64,000 nt of DNA from Rostratula benghalensis. Its lineage: Eukaryota; Chordata; Aves; Charadriiformes; Rostratulidae. The translations under genes were made by a program, and so were the position numbers. This document shows positions 52,001-62,869 of the stretch, piece by piece. Every line of letters starts with the position of its first letter. Within the stretch, counting starts at the first letter, position 1. The stretch is from assembly GCA_013399305.1 (NCBI GenBank), contig VXAI01000049.1, positions 1,661,472-1,725,471 of the forward strand. Direction: 5' to 3'. A model generated the notes under the pieces. The model did not search any database. It was not told where the DNA came from and saw nothing but the letters and a program-made list of their open reading frames with translations.

Positions 52001-52638
52001 GAAAGGAATCTACCAGTGGTTTGTTCCTTTCAGAAACAAGTTGTTTGCTCTTCTTGTATCATCGCTTATTCATTTGGACTATTAACAGGATTTTAAAAAC
52101 TATTAAAGCCTTGCTACACATCTTCAAAAACGCCTCTAGGCATCTTTGATTTGTATGGTTAGCATTTACTCCCTAAGGTCTTATCGACCTTGGCAGTGTT
52201 AGAAATCATATTTTCACATGCATGAGTTGCCCTTGACTAATTTCTGCAGTACAGTTTGAAGATAAATAACGTTCCTTTGGCAGTTGCACTTTTTACTTTT
52301 TGCTGGTTTATTTTTAATAAACATGACTTGAATGTGTGTATAGATACATGGAGTACTACAAAGAAAATCTGTATTAATAATGTGCATTATTATTTTCCTT
52401 TAACATTTTAATGCAAGATGGAAGGATATTTTTTTTCTTTATCTTTTGTGGGTCCTTTTTTCTAATTGTACAGTTCCCAGTGACTTTTGATGTTATTCTC
52501 TCTCACAGTAATTATCCATTTCTAAGAATGGAGTGAAATTAATTTTCTTGTTGGGAAGTGGGACATGTGTTCCATAATAGCCCTCTCTGTTTAGTTAGCA
52601 AGCATCCAGAAAGATAAAATTACAGAAACCTTGGGATT
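49031..52638. other. candidate intron, middle part
   Basis: Contains simple tracts: A-rich 49641-49667, a pyrimidine tandem of about 15 bp (CCTTCCTTCTTTTTG) at 50488-50531, a T-rich run at about 50771-50792, and (TAAA)n at 51531-51553. A good donor look-alike at 49102 (CTGAAGTAAGTATG) lacks a usable acceptor. No gene was recognised. Confidence 0.55.
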
Positions 52639-52842
52639 TTGCAAAATTTTGCTTCCAGTAAAAAGCATGTCAGGGCCCCTGAAAATAATACCAGACGCAT
52701 TGTAAGTAGGAACATCAGACAACAGCTCAGGAAAGAAATGGAAGAACATAACAGATCTCTAGTGGCTTCCAGACTGGAAGCACAAAATATGAGCACTACA
52801 CAGCCCCAGGGACAGGAGACAGAGCAGTTCCCACGTTTGTAG
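52639..52842 (+). other. unassigned 67-codon open frame, helix-rich
   Basis: The frame encodes a hydrophilic protein with a likely amphipathic helix (NIRQQLRKEMEEHNRSLVAS) and no recognised domain. The opposite strand is also open (52620-52886). A TTTGCTTCCAG acceptor-like site lies near its start, but the end lacks a donor (CCACGTTTGTAGTAG). It could be a relic of a coding sequence, an unrecognised terminal exon, or chance. Confidence 0.15.
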
Positions 52843-53918
52843 TAGATGTAGGATGTAACCTGCCAAGCTGTGCAGCTTGGCATCAACAGTGAAGATAAGG
52901 GTTGGGAAGCAAGATTTCGCAGTCAAAACTCAAGCTCAATAACTGAGCCAGTATAGCTTGGTGCGTTAAGGGAGAAAGCACTGGATCAGAGAATGTGCTA
53001 ACTGCCATGGGGCTGAGCATTCCCAGAAAAATTACATGATTTTGGTACCTTCTGAGACGCGTTAACAATTCCAGTAGAAAGCAGGTAACTTGTTTTTAAT
53101 TTACCCGGTCACGATAAACCTTACAACACTGTAAATAAATAGAGGATGGTAAGGTAGATCCAACAGCAAACAATTATTCTGGAGTAATTCAGCTTTTTGA
53201 ATCCGTAGCTATTAACATTGTTAATATTGTTAGAAATGTGCTGAAGAGTTTGCTTGGAGTCCCTGATACAGCACATGCAATCATGTGTGTGTAGAAACAG
53301 TGAATACTTCTCAGTGATGCAACTGGAAAACACATGCACAAATACAACGTAGTCTGTCACAGTTCACGTGGCATTAGCTGAGGCACAGCTCTGTGATGTG
53401 TTTTCTGCACATAATCCTTGGATAGGAATAGGATTTTTCCTTCTCACCCGAAGACATATTTTCTGTTCTTTTTGCAATGTTCTCACCAGACCTTTTCCTG
53501 ACCTTTAGCCAAAATTATATCAACAGCAGAATGAGTTTTGTTATCTAATTTTTGAATTTGTTTGAGGTGGAAACAATTCCTGACACCATTTTCAGAGAAT
53601 CTGACAGCAGTCCCAGCTCTGCCTCACCAGCTACGACAGGGCTATGGCCAGGGACTGGAAATGGATGCACCTTTCAGTCCTATCTCTAGTGGGTCTCGAT
53701 GGGCTGCACTGCACCCTTGGGAACAGTACTCGGGAGTATGTGGGCCGTGACAGCAACTTTCTGGAACTCCTCAAAGAGGTACAGAAGCAATACTTGATAG
53801 TAATGATCTAAGCATTCCAATCAGAAAAAGATCCTTTGCAACGTGAGCCCTTCAAGAGTTTTCCATTGTTTAGTTTCCATAAGGAGAATCCACTTTTCCC
53901 TCTTTTCACATTGAAGAG
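52843..53918. other. noncoding stretch, nothing recognised
   Basis: No repeat family or splice-bounded exon was recognised. Frames are short. Confidence 0.55.
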
Positions 53919-54140
53919 CTTTTTCTCAAATATTGCTTTTTCTCAGATTATATCTTGTGGACTTTCTCCTGGATTCCTATCAGTCAGTATAATTTCTGCT
54001 GATACTGTCTTTCAGATCTGTTATTTTATCTTTTTCTCAAATATTGCTTTTTCCCAGATTATATCTTGTGGACTTTCTCCTGGATTCCTATCAGTCAGTA
54101 TAATTTCTGCTGATACTGTCTTTCAGATCTGTTATTTTAT
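53919..54140 (+). repeat. 111-bp tandem duplication, two copies
   Basis: Copy 1 spans 53919-54029 and copy 2 spans 54030-54140, adjacent head to tail. They differ at a single base (T at 53943, C at 54054). The unit length is divisible by three, so the plus-strand frame 53836-54171 stays open and its predicted peptide repeats 37 residues exactly. Codon content is Phe/Ile/Ser-rich and not convincingly protein-like, so the frame may be a passenger. The near identity points to a recent duplication. Confidence 0.97.
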
Positions 54141-54606
54141 AAAAAGTCGCTTCTGTGAAGTTCTAATGTGAAGTGTAATCTAACAATGAGAGCCTGGAGG
54201 CAGAAGTCTCCTCTTGTTAATAAGCTTGTTACAGAAATACAACTTTCTATGAAGATTGAAGCTCTGGTTTATGGGATTGGAACCTGGCTGGGCGTCAGCC
54301 TAAAGAGAAAAGTCTTCAGCCTAACAAAAAGCTGTTCTACTGTGATTTTCACTGTTAGTGCTGTATGCTAAGTACTCAAAGGTTATGCACTCTTAAAGGG
54401 CTTAGCTCTAGCTACCATATTATAAACTATGTAGTGTTTGTTATTTAAGTTGAAGACTGCTGAAAACTCTTGAGAGCTTCTTGTATTAGCTGTCTGAAGT
54501 ACTGCCAGTACGGCATATGTTTTGTTCCTTTTAGAAAAGGCATAGGGTAATAGACAGTTGGCGGTGTGTAGTTTTCTAATTATGTGGCATGCTGCCCCTT
54601 TTGCAG
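54141..54606. other. candidate intron, right part
   Basis: Leads to a good acceptor (GCTGCCCCTTTTGCAG ending at 54606). Nothing else was recognised. Confidence 0.5.
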
Positions 54607-54721
54607 GCTCACTGGCAGTTTCAGAGAAACAAGAGGATAAACTTAAAACTGATCTCCCATCTACACGATGACACCTTAGAGGGTCCGAGAGAAAGTTCCA
54701 GTCAAATTCACATGCATTCAG
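54607..54721 (+). CDS. candidate coding exon A, unknown protein
   Basis: This 115-bp segment lies between a strong acceptor (GCATGCTGCCCCTTTTGCAG) and a strong donor (CATTCAG|GTAAGG). One frame is open throughout (38 codons plus one base), while the other two have stops. The encoded part is hydrophilic and basic at first (AHWQFQRNKRINLK), then acidic (HDDTLEGPRES), and ends in IHMHS. It joins in frame to exon B: the split codon becomes GAC. The first ATG of the joined frame is at 54712-54714, with a poor Kozak context (C at -3). I did not recognise the protein. An lncRNA exon with a fortuitous frame is possible. Confidence 0.3.
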
Positions 54722-55679
54722 GTAAGGTTCTTATATAACTTTTCATTATAAAACCCTGATAGAACAAATGTTTTAGAATTAGCAGTTTTGATCACTATGC
54801 TTTATTGAGCAAAATTTTGTAAAACTTGAAGTTTTAAGGATCAAGTCAGAGTGAGAGCAGACATGACTGCATCTCTATTTGAAAAAAATTTGCAATTGTT
54901 GCAGGAGAACAAAGCCTGAGGGAGGAGGAGGACTAAATATTTTCATAGACATAAAGATTTATATCACTTTAAATAGGTTGCCTCATCAGTGTTTTGATTT
55001 AGGCTGATCTATATTATTTTCCTCCATTGTGGTGTTATGCCAGACTAAGAATTTATTACTCTATTGTTAAGGCAGACAAGGGGCAAGAGGGTGTGTTCTT
55101 GGTGTTTCTTGTTATTTGGATTCACAGGATAAGATTATTACACAGACTTCCTTATACACTCAACATTAGAGCAAGTCTCATATTGTTGACATCATCATTG
55201 CCCACCTCTATTCCAAATAATTCCAAGAAAAATTATTCAATATGGTTCAACTACTATTCATAGTAATCTCTATAGATGTATCTTCATCACCTTAAGATAA
55301 GAAAATGTAAAAATCTTAAAGAATTTGCAAAATGAAGCTGTGTAAAATCTTCACCATATTCTCTCACTTCTGGGTTATCACAATGATCTACTGCTGGTCA
55401 TCTGCTCTGTATCACTTAGTATGGCTGTTCCAAAGGGGGACTGAGCTAGACTCCCATTTGGTCAGAATCCTGCCAGAGAGTTGCAAATACATACTGTAGT
55501 TATCCTCCTGATCTGAGAGTTGTTGTGGGCTCATTCAGTCTTATTCACAGGGGTAATAACCCTCATTAGTAGGTTAATACAGAAATTCTAAGCTGCCAAA
55601 TATAAACAAGAACCTGGATTTTAAAAATACCAAGCTATCTGACTTAAGGAGTACAGGTTCATCAGATTAGTTTTTTTAG

Positions 55680-55720
55680 TTTCATTTCGTTTATGTCTTA
55701 TTTCATTTCTTTATGTCTTA
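55680..55720. repeat. 20/21-bp imperfect tandem repeat
   Basis: TTTCATTTCGTTTATGTCTT plus A (55680-55700) is followed by TTTCATTTCTTTATGTCTTA (55701-55720), differing by one base gap. Confidence 0.9.
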
Positions 55721-55729
55721 CTCATATTC

Positions 55730-55830
55730 GTATGAAGTAATTTGCCTAGACCTACACAGGAAGTCATCAGATTGAAGAGGCTTCCTATCTACTGTTCCAT
55801 GCTCTAAATCACAGGATGATCTTCCCTCCC
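55730..55830 (-). repeat. probable MIR SINE remnant
   Basis: GAAGTAATTTGCCTAGACCT, then ACACAGGAAGTCATCAGATT, then CTACTGTTCCATGCTCTAAA match in order the reversed MIR blocks 'aagtaacttgcccaaggtcacacagcaagt ... gtgctcttaaccact'. The order and spacing are right; divergence is high. Confidence 0.55.
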
Positions 55831-56390
55831 TAACTTTGTAGTATTTTATAGTTGTCCAAAGTCAGCCACAAAAACAAAGCACTGGATTTCTCAGTGAAAT
55901 GGATTTCATAGATGTACAACAAAGGGCACATCAGCAATCTTTCTACAGCTACACCTAATTACTCAGGCTCTTGAATATGCATTGCAGAAGTTTTCTTTAC
56001 CTGTGAATTCATCAGTCTCACTGCTCAGCTTTAATTACTTTTTCTTGTTGTAGCATTGATATACTCATTGTTCTATTCAAAATAATTGAATAATGAAACC
56101 TTAAAATTCTTTCATGTGGTGTCTATAAATTTAAACCTAACAATCCTTGAGTGTAATGTTTTCAAGCCACCTAAAGAAGAGCAACTCTCACATGCCTGTG
56201 CAAACACTGTTCTATTGTAGTGTTTATCACAGTAAAATAGTGAGTTTTTTTCATTGAGCTGTGTGTTCTGAGCAGGATGCACAAATGCATGAAGCAAGAG
56301 AGCCTGGGGCTGTATTTGATCGTAAGCTTCACACAATCTGACTGGGTCAATGAGTTTTTCCAGACAATTGAGACAATTTTCTCTCTGCAG

Positions 56391-56426
56391 ACAAAATGTC
56401 TGGATTTCTCCTTAGTGTTCATCAAG
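56391..56426 (+). CDS. candidate 36-bp microexon B
   Basis: The acceptor is strong (GACAATTTTCTCTCTGCAG) and the donor is strong (CATCAAG|GTAAGC). The length is exactly 12 codons, so it keeps phase 1 from exon A to exon C. It adds DKMSGFLLSVHQ. Its ATG (56396-56398) has A at -3 and is the best start candidate in the chain, which would give a short N-terminus leading into the hydrophobic stretch of exon C. A near-perfect palindrome starts 9 nt after the splice site. A short exon flanked by such clean signals is unlikely to be pure chance but is not proof. Confidence 0.3.
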
Positions 56427-58139
56427 GTAAGCTTCACAAAGTGTTCCAGAACACTTTGTGTTTCTCTTTTTCCTTTTTTTTTTTTTTAAAATTTGTGTGC
56501 ACCTCTTTCTGGTACAAAATAAAAACATATTGATACTAATTTAGGGCTAATTTGCACTTATGCAGAACTGTCTTAACGTGTTAGATCAGCATGCTCACTA
56601 TCACTGTATCTTGTGCTAAAGCAAAACAGGATTAGCTGACCAGAAGTATATCTGGACTGTCAAGGGGATCACGTATCATTTCTGCTGTACGTGTCTCCAC
56701 ACAGAGTGGGAACGCAGGATATGCAGAAGAGTGGTTGCCAGCGCTATCTGCAAAAGGCACAGCAATTGTTTTTCCAGTTGATGGAGACAAGGTGCTGCAG
56801 TTAAGCCTAGCACTGTGACACAGCACTGCTGGAATGGCTACCATTTGTTAAAATCTTTCTTCTAGAAGTTCACCATCACCGTTCTTGATTAATCCCCCTT
56901 TACGCTGCTGAAATGTAGTTTGAATTTAGAACTTTCTAATATAATATTCTTCCATTTTTCTCTGTTTCAGTACTATTTTTTTGAAGTATGTGAATCTGGC
57001 CAGATTTTTTGCTGAGGGGCTTGGCATTGTGGTATGGAACTATTAAACGTAATGAGGTTTGAAGCACAGTTTGGAAGGCAGACATATTTGCAGGCCGGAT
57101 TTGTACACTGCATCAATTATTTGTGCATCAAAAGTGAAACAGTACTATGCATGGAGGTTTTGCGGGACATGGGGCTATATTATATTTCCCTTCTTATTGG
57201 GACAGTAATTTTTTAGTTCTGATGATTAGGTTGCAAAGTTTCTGAGCTGAAGCACAAGTAAGGCTTTGTTGTGACATTACTGGATTTAGTTAGCATTCTC
57301 ACGAAGAAACTGGGAAAAAATCCCCAGTAGTTCAACATAGGGCTTGGTTTGTTGGTAGTGAAGAAATCTACTTCATCTTAGAGCCACTGGCTGTATGGTT
57401 CATGTGACAAAAAGGGAAGCTGTTGAATTCTTTATGGTATCCATGAAAACTGAGAGTGTATTGCTAGAGGCTAAACTTCTACTCTTAATTTTGCAAGTAT
57501 TATTTTGTGTAGAAAATTGTATCAGTTACTTAAGGCACAGTAGCGATCAAAATTCTCTCTAAATCATGTATCATTTCATTTGGAGCCCTAATGGCTTGGT
57601 GTTGCTGCTCAAGAGGAGATTCTGCAGTCTCAAGTCACAGACCCATAAAAGGGTAGATTAGTGAGTCTCTTCCTGGGAAAATAGTGTGTGACAGGATTCT
57701 CCCTGTACATTGCTGATATGGGAGGGAGAAAAAAGGAATCATGTTCTTCAAAATATTTTTGTCGAAGGAGGAAAATGCAGTTTTCAAAAATAGTCTTCAA
57801 TTACAATGGCTGGACCATTGTGCTGAAAATCATGAAATTTTTCTGGCTTCATTCACTAGCATTTGTTAATTTCTAACTCCCATGTCAAAAAGGGCAGAGG
57901 ACTTAGTGATACTGTTCTTACTGTGTAAATAAAATTCATCACTAGGCAGGTGTTCCATCTTTAGCAAACAGGGCAGACTCTTGAGGGACAGAATATGTGA
58001 CTTTACAATTCCAGAACGCCTCATTATGCCTTTGAAGAAAGCTGACAGAATATTTTCATTTAGTAGACGTTTTCCATTTCCTATGCCCCTCCAGCTGTTG
58101 AATTTTCAGTTTATTCAATATTGGTATTATCTCTTGCAG
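56427..58139. other. candidate intron B-C
   Basis: Contains the palindrome at 56435-56460 and a T-run (about 56473-56486). Short frames only. Nothing else was recognised. Confidence 0.5.
56435..56460. promoter_or_regulatory. 12-bp inverted repeat with HSE/STAT-like centre
   Basis: CACAAAGTGTTC (56435-56446), two bases, then GAACACTTTGTG (56449-56460). The centre TTCCAGAA fits the nTTCnnGAAn heat-shock-element dimer and also a STAT-like inverted TTC/GAA. It begins 9 nt downstream of the exon B donor, so in RNA it could form a hairpin that affects use of that splice site. Either role is inference. Confidence 0.4.
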
Positions 58140-58195
58140 GTGTGCTCTATCTTTCCATGACTTTTGGTGGCAGTGTATTGCTATGTTATGCCAAG
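58140..58195 (+). CDS. candidate coding exon C with hydrophobic segment
   Basis: The acceptor is strong (GGTATTATCTCTTGCAG) and the donor is strong (GCCAAG|GTAAAT). The 56 bp complete the split codon from exon B and end in phase 0. The translation GVLYLSMTFGGSVLLCYAK holds about 17 mostly uncharged, hydrophobic residues, long enough for a membrane segment or signal anchor. No downstream exon was found before 64000, so the protein would continue outside the window. If the intron is retained, the frame runs 22 more codons. The family was not recognised. Confidence 0.3.
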
Positions 58196-59929
58196 GTAAA
58201 TACCAGCAGAACTTTATCCATGCTAGGAAATTGCACCAGTGTAACTATAAACTCAGATAGTTAAATCAGCTCTGTGTGTAAACTTAAGTACTTTGCTGGA
58301 TTTTAGTCAAAACACTTTAAAAGTAATGTTAAAAATTGGGTTTGTGCCAGCTTTAAGCCATACTCAGCCACCTATATTCACATTGTACATTTAGCCATGA
58401 GTATGCTGGAAGTACGTTCAAAATTTAAGGCAAAGAAAAGTACCACTGAAATAATTTAGAACTTAAACATACATCTGTTTAGCCCCTTTCCTGACTCTGG
58501 AGGAACTTGAGCGTATACTCAGAGAGACATTTTTATGCTGAATAAGTAACTTCATTTCTTAAACTGGCAATGAAGAAATTCTTATTTTGAATGCAGTAGG
58601 AAAATTCCTAGAATCAGTCAGCCAAAGATAATTGCTGTTTGGAGAGCTTTGAATGCTCAGTAAGAAAAGTACATTTTATCCAAGGAAAAACATACCTCTT
58701 TAAATCAGTACAACCTACAAGGCAGTATTATTTTTATTAACACATATGCTGTAATGCTAAAAGTTGTTTTACATTTGACTTGACCCAATAATCACACAAC
58801 ATAAATGCTATTCAAACACAAGTGCATCACGTTGCAAAGATTAATTAACCTGAAGGTTACTTTACACCATTCTTCAGTATAATTCACTCTAAGGTTACTT
58901 TCCCTTTACCTTGCCCAAAGTACTTTAAAATAGTTTTGAAAATTCTTTTCTGAAGAGCAAGGCGATAAATTATTGCACAGGACATATCATGTGGTGCAAA
59001 ATTGTGCCAGTAGACCTACTTGAAGAGTTACAGACTACACAGTTGACTCTTGTTGGGCCACAAGCACTCCAGCGATTATCCATTGAGGTCAATTACATTA
59101 GAGAAGAATTTTATATACAATTTTAGGTGAGCATCACAGTGCCCAAAAGATTATTGGTCCTCTCCCAAATCTGAGAGACTTTCATGCCCTCAGGAATATC
59201 CTTTCTTCACCTCATTTCTTACTGTTGGAATGGTTCTGCTTGGGACATTGACTAAGCCTGTAGAATCTAGTTCACTGAATATTATTAAATGTTTTTTACT
59301 TTTCTCTATATAATCCATCAGTATCTTTTCTGTGCAAAAAGAGTATCTAAGAATCTCCAGAAGATATAGATATTCTTATGAAACCAAGTCTTGGGTTAAA
59401 TTTTAGACACTTGCCATCAGTCTCTCTTTTCTAAACTCAGAATGCAAGGTATTTGCCCTACTAGCTGCCCTATCAAATCATTAGACTTCATGGTCCAAGG
59501 TCTTTTGGGAGGAATCATTGTGTATTTATGTAATCCAAAGGGTTTCACATTTCTGCATGTTTCATCTCTGTAGTTAGGATGTCTTAAACTTCTTGTTAGG
59601 TGTGTTGGAATTTGATTTGTGCTTAGACAGATCTCTGTGTGATTTTTCCCTTTCTATACAAAAGGCAAAACACTTCTCTTTTTGATCCCATTTTCCCAGA
59701 GCTGTATTGCCTTTCTTCTGCACAGGGAACACACTAACATATTTAAGTGGTGCACAACATGACATTTTTACATTAATCCTTATTATTATTTTATTGAAAT
59801 GAGTAAAGATATATTTTTCACTCTCATACGCCATTATAATTTCTTTTACTCTGTTAAATTCAGATGTAATTTAGGATGGAAAAATACACTTCAGAATTAC
59901 ACCTGGAGCATGTAGTATTAGTATGACTT
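58196..59929. other. noncoding stretch, nothing recognised as a gene
   Basis: The part at 58740-58860 (CATATGCTGTAATGC, CAATAATCACACAAC, GATTAATTAACC) is unique and may be regulatory. No further exon with matching phase was found. Confidence 0.55.
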
Positions 59930-60335
59930 TTCCATGGCACGACAGTGATGTTTCAACAATCTATACATATTGATTTAGGCTGATAATAAACAATTTGATT
60001 AGGCTCTATCTATAGGCTGTCATTTCAATCACTGTCACTGGTCCAATAGAGTGGAAGGCAGCTAGCAGACACATATGGCAAGATTTCTCAAAATAAGAAA
60101 CTCTGGCCTGATTAGAGCCCTAGGTTCAGTGAATTGGACAAGACAGCTCAGCTGCCAGGTTATTAACTCCCTCAGAAAATACTCTGCCTTTTCCCCGGGG
60201 CCAGCCTGAATATTCTGATCTGGATCGATAAGCAATCTCCGGTGTGTACAAAATGCCAGCTAGAATCATTTGTCTCAGTGCAGTCTCCTTACAAAGGATA
60301 AAACACCTGCAGTATTATGGCCTTCTCTCCCTCCT
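59930..60335. promoter_or_regulatory. candidate conserved noncoding element
   Basis: About 400 bp of unique, balanced sequence. It includes GGCTGATAATAAACAATTTG, TTTCAATCACTGTCACTGGT, CCAATAGAGTGG, a local CpG-containing CCCCGGGGCCAGCC (about 60195), and GGATCGATAAGCAATCTCCG. It contrasts with the AT-rich flanks. Enhancer function is inferred. Confidence 0.35.
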
Positions 60336-61393
60336 CCCCCACCTTCCCTTTTTAACTAATGACCCACAAAGAAGGAAGAAGTAACCGAATCTATTCCATC
60401 ATCAGGAAGGCTCTCTCAGGTTTGTTTTAATGATCACAATGGCTACCTTTCAATCTTATAAAAATTATATCAGTCATGGTTTCCCTGTGGCATGTTTATG
60501 TAAGTAATGTGAACTGCGATGTAATGACAAGTGTACAGATGTCATTGTAAGAGGGCCCTTGGCAAGAAGATATCTCAGAATGTCAGAATTTTAATAAACA
60601 GCAGACTGCTGGTAGGGTTCTCTTTGGTGGTTGTCTTTTACATTTGTAATATGTGCTGTGTTCTGTTGCTTGGGCTAGATTTTTCAAGAGTGTTTAGCAG
60701 CCAAGGATGCTTCAAAATTGATTGGAACACAAGAATTCTTTTCCAGAGTGGTGGTGTTTGCCCTCTCTGGTACATAATCTGCAGTTTTGGTTTTTAGTAG
60801 TAGAGTGTTGTAGACATGTAATTTATTCTTTCTTTAGAGAAAGTACTGGAACATGGAATTTTCATCTGGTTGAATTCAGAACCAACCAAAGCTCTTGGAC
60901 CTTGTTTTCTCAAGAGAGAAAACCACTTCTTAAACTGCCTTACCTTTCCCACTTTTGTTTAGGAAGTGTAGCAGGCTTGGGAGGAAACCCTCTGCTTTAA
61001 TACCTCACACTGTCCCATTCTTCTAATTCCAGGGAAAATTCAAATTGTAGAAGAGAATGAAAATAACATTATAAGAACAATCCTTACAAATATGAGAGGT
61101 GTTTAACACTTGAAAGCAAATATGACTCTGATAGCACAATGATAAAGCTTCTCTGCTTTTTCATCTGGATTATGCAAAAACTAAGAATCCTGGGCATTGA
61201 CCCATCTCAAGAGAGTGGTCAGCTGTGAAATAAACCCAAAGCAAAGAATTTTTAGGTCTTGATGTGTGCACCTTCCGTGTTTGGGTTCGGGTTAACTGAG
61301 AACCCTTGTCCTTTTTCAATATTTAGGAAAGGATATGTGCTTTCCCTTTCAAAGTTCTGCTTAGTGGACATCTTTTGTAAAATTTGATTCTGT
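60336..61393. other. noncoding stretch, nothing recognised
   Basis: Frames of 88-92 codons at 60531-61000 show no domain and lack paired splice signals. No repeat family was recognised. Confidence 0.6.
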
Positions 61394-61910
61394 CACAGAA
61401 TCACAGAATCTCAGGGATTGGAAGGGAGCTTGAAAGCTCATCCAGTCCAATCCCCCTGCCAGAGCAGGAACACCCAGAGCAGGTCCCACAGGAACATGTC
61501 CAGGAGGGGTTTGAATGTCTCCAGAGAAGGAGACTCCACCACCTCTCTGGGCAGCCCCTGCCAGTGCTCCCTCACCCTCACCCTGAAGAAGTTTTTCCTC
61601 ATATTTCAGTGGAACCTCCTGTGTTCCAGCTTGTACCCATTGCCCCTTGTCCTATCATAGGCCGTCACTGAGAAGAGCCTGGCTCCTGACACTGACCCTT
61701 TACATATTTATACACATTCAGGAGATCACCCCTCAGTCTCCTTCAAGCACAAGAGACCCAGCTCCCCCAGCCTTTCCTCCTCTGGGAGATGCTCTACTCC
61801 CTTAATCATCTTTGTGTCTCTACACTGGACTCTCTCCAGCAGTTCCCTGTCCTTCTGGAGCTGAGGGGCCCAGAACTGGACACACTATTCCAGATGGGTC
61901 TCACAGGGAA
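61394..61910 (-). mobile_element. CR1 LINE fragment, about 520 bp, minus strand
   Basis: The plus strand opens with CACAGAATCACAGAATCTCA, the reversed ATTCTGTG-type terminus. GGGATTGGAAGGGAGCTTGA, CCAATCCCCCTGCCAGAGCA, CACAGGAACATGTCCAGGAG and a long run of typical CR1 wording follow (TGTACCCATTGCCCCTTGTC, CTCTCCAGCAGTTCCCTGTC, GGGGCCCAGAACTGGACACA). This is the best-preserved and longest CR1 in the window. It shares its 3' blocks with the copy at 48815-49030 rather than with the 17121 copy, so two CR1 subfamilies are present. The 5' part is missing, as is usual for CR1. Confidence 0.95.
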
Positions 61911-62869
61911 GAACCTCTGTCATCTTATGCAACGCCTCAGAATTTGTTCCCTGGCTACTTGTTATCTTATATGCATGAACTTAAATACAGTGAAAAAGAA
62001 TGACTACTAATGGGCATCCTTGACTCAAATTAAAATCAAATAACTTCAAAATTGCAGAAAAGTCCCAAACCCCCAAGTTTCCCTCATTCACTGGTCATGT
62101 ATTAACACCCGAAGGTGGAAGACGGAACCTCCCTATTGCCAAAGGGGTATATAGCATCCTATGTCCCATGTGGTCAAGAAATAAAAGCTATCTACATTGA
62201 GTATTTCCTAAGTAAATTTTTTTTTCTGCATATGGATTAAAATTATTTCAGGAATACAGGCCAGTTTTAGCTTGTTTTCCCAGGCTATTGAACTAGCTTC
62301 TCATCCAGCTGTAAACGATGGTGTAATTCTGACCTCAATTTATGTAACTGTTTACCTCTATGTGCCTTCAGAAAACTTAGTTTGAGTTAACATATACTGG
62401 ATGTCCACACATAGCTCAAAAGTAATATTGGGGGTTTTGTGTCACATTTTCTCATGACAAATCAGAAGGAATTTTACATTTGTAGTGCCATCACTTGGGA
62501 AAAAAAAGAAGGTTTATGTTTACTCTCTGTCCTTTGCTGCACGAGGTATCTTTGCCCTGACAGCATTAAGAAGTTAGAATGCTGCCTTCCAGATAGTTTC
62601 TTTCATATTTGCTATTAAAAACTGCAGGAAATAGGTGTTGTTTTAGAAAAAGAACAATGTAAGGAACAACCTTAATGAATTGATTTCTCAGTGTAGAAAG
62701 CATACTTCCCATCAAGACACCTAATTTAATGTTTATCTCAGGGAAAATGCACACATTTTATATGAAAAGCTGGTGTTATGCTAATTTCCATTATTATACA
62801 CAGATAATATTGAGGAAGATGGAACAAAGTGCCTTTAAACCAAATCTGATGACATTTTTTTTCTAGTTT
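61911..62869. other. noncoding stretch, nothing recognised
   Basis: Short frames only, with small T- and A-runs (about 62218-62226 and 62500-62509). No repeat family was recognised. Confidence 0.6.

Larger units (their letters stand above)
54722..56390. other. candidate intron A-B
   Basis: Holds an imperfect 20/21-bp tandem repeat (55680-55720) and a MIR-like remnant (55730-55830). A two-nucleotide-spaced palindrome occurs just beyond exon B. No gene was recognised. Confidence 0.5.

Noticed and set aside
53836..54171. 111-codon plus-strand open frame as a gene
   Set aside because: Its length comes from the tandem duplication. The peptide is Phe/Ile/Ser-rich with no recognisable domain and there is no promoter or splice context.
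61384..61671. 95- and 80-codon plus-strand frames as genes
   Set aside because: They are antisense readings of the CR1 element at 61394-61910.
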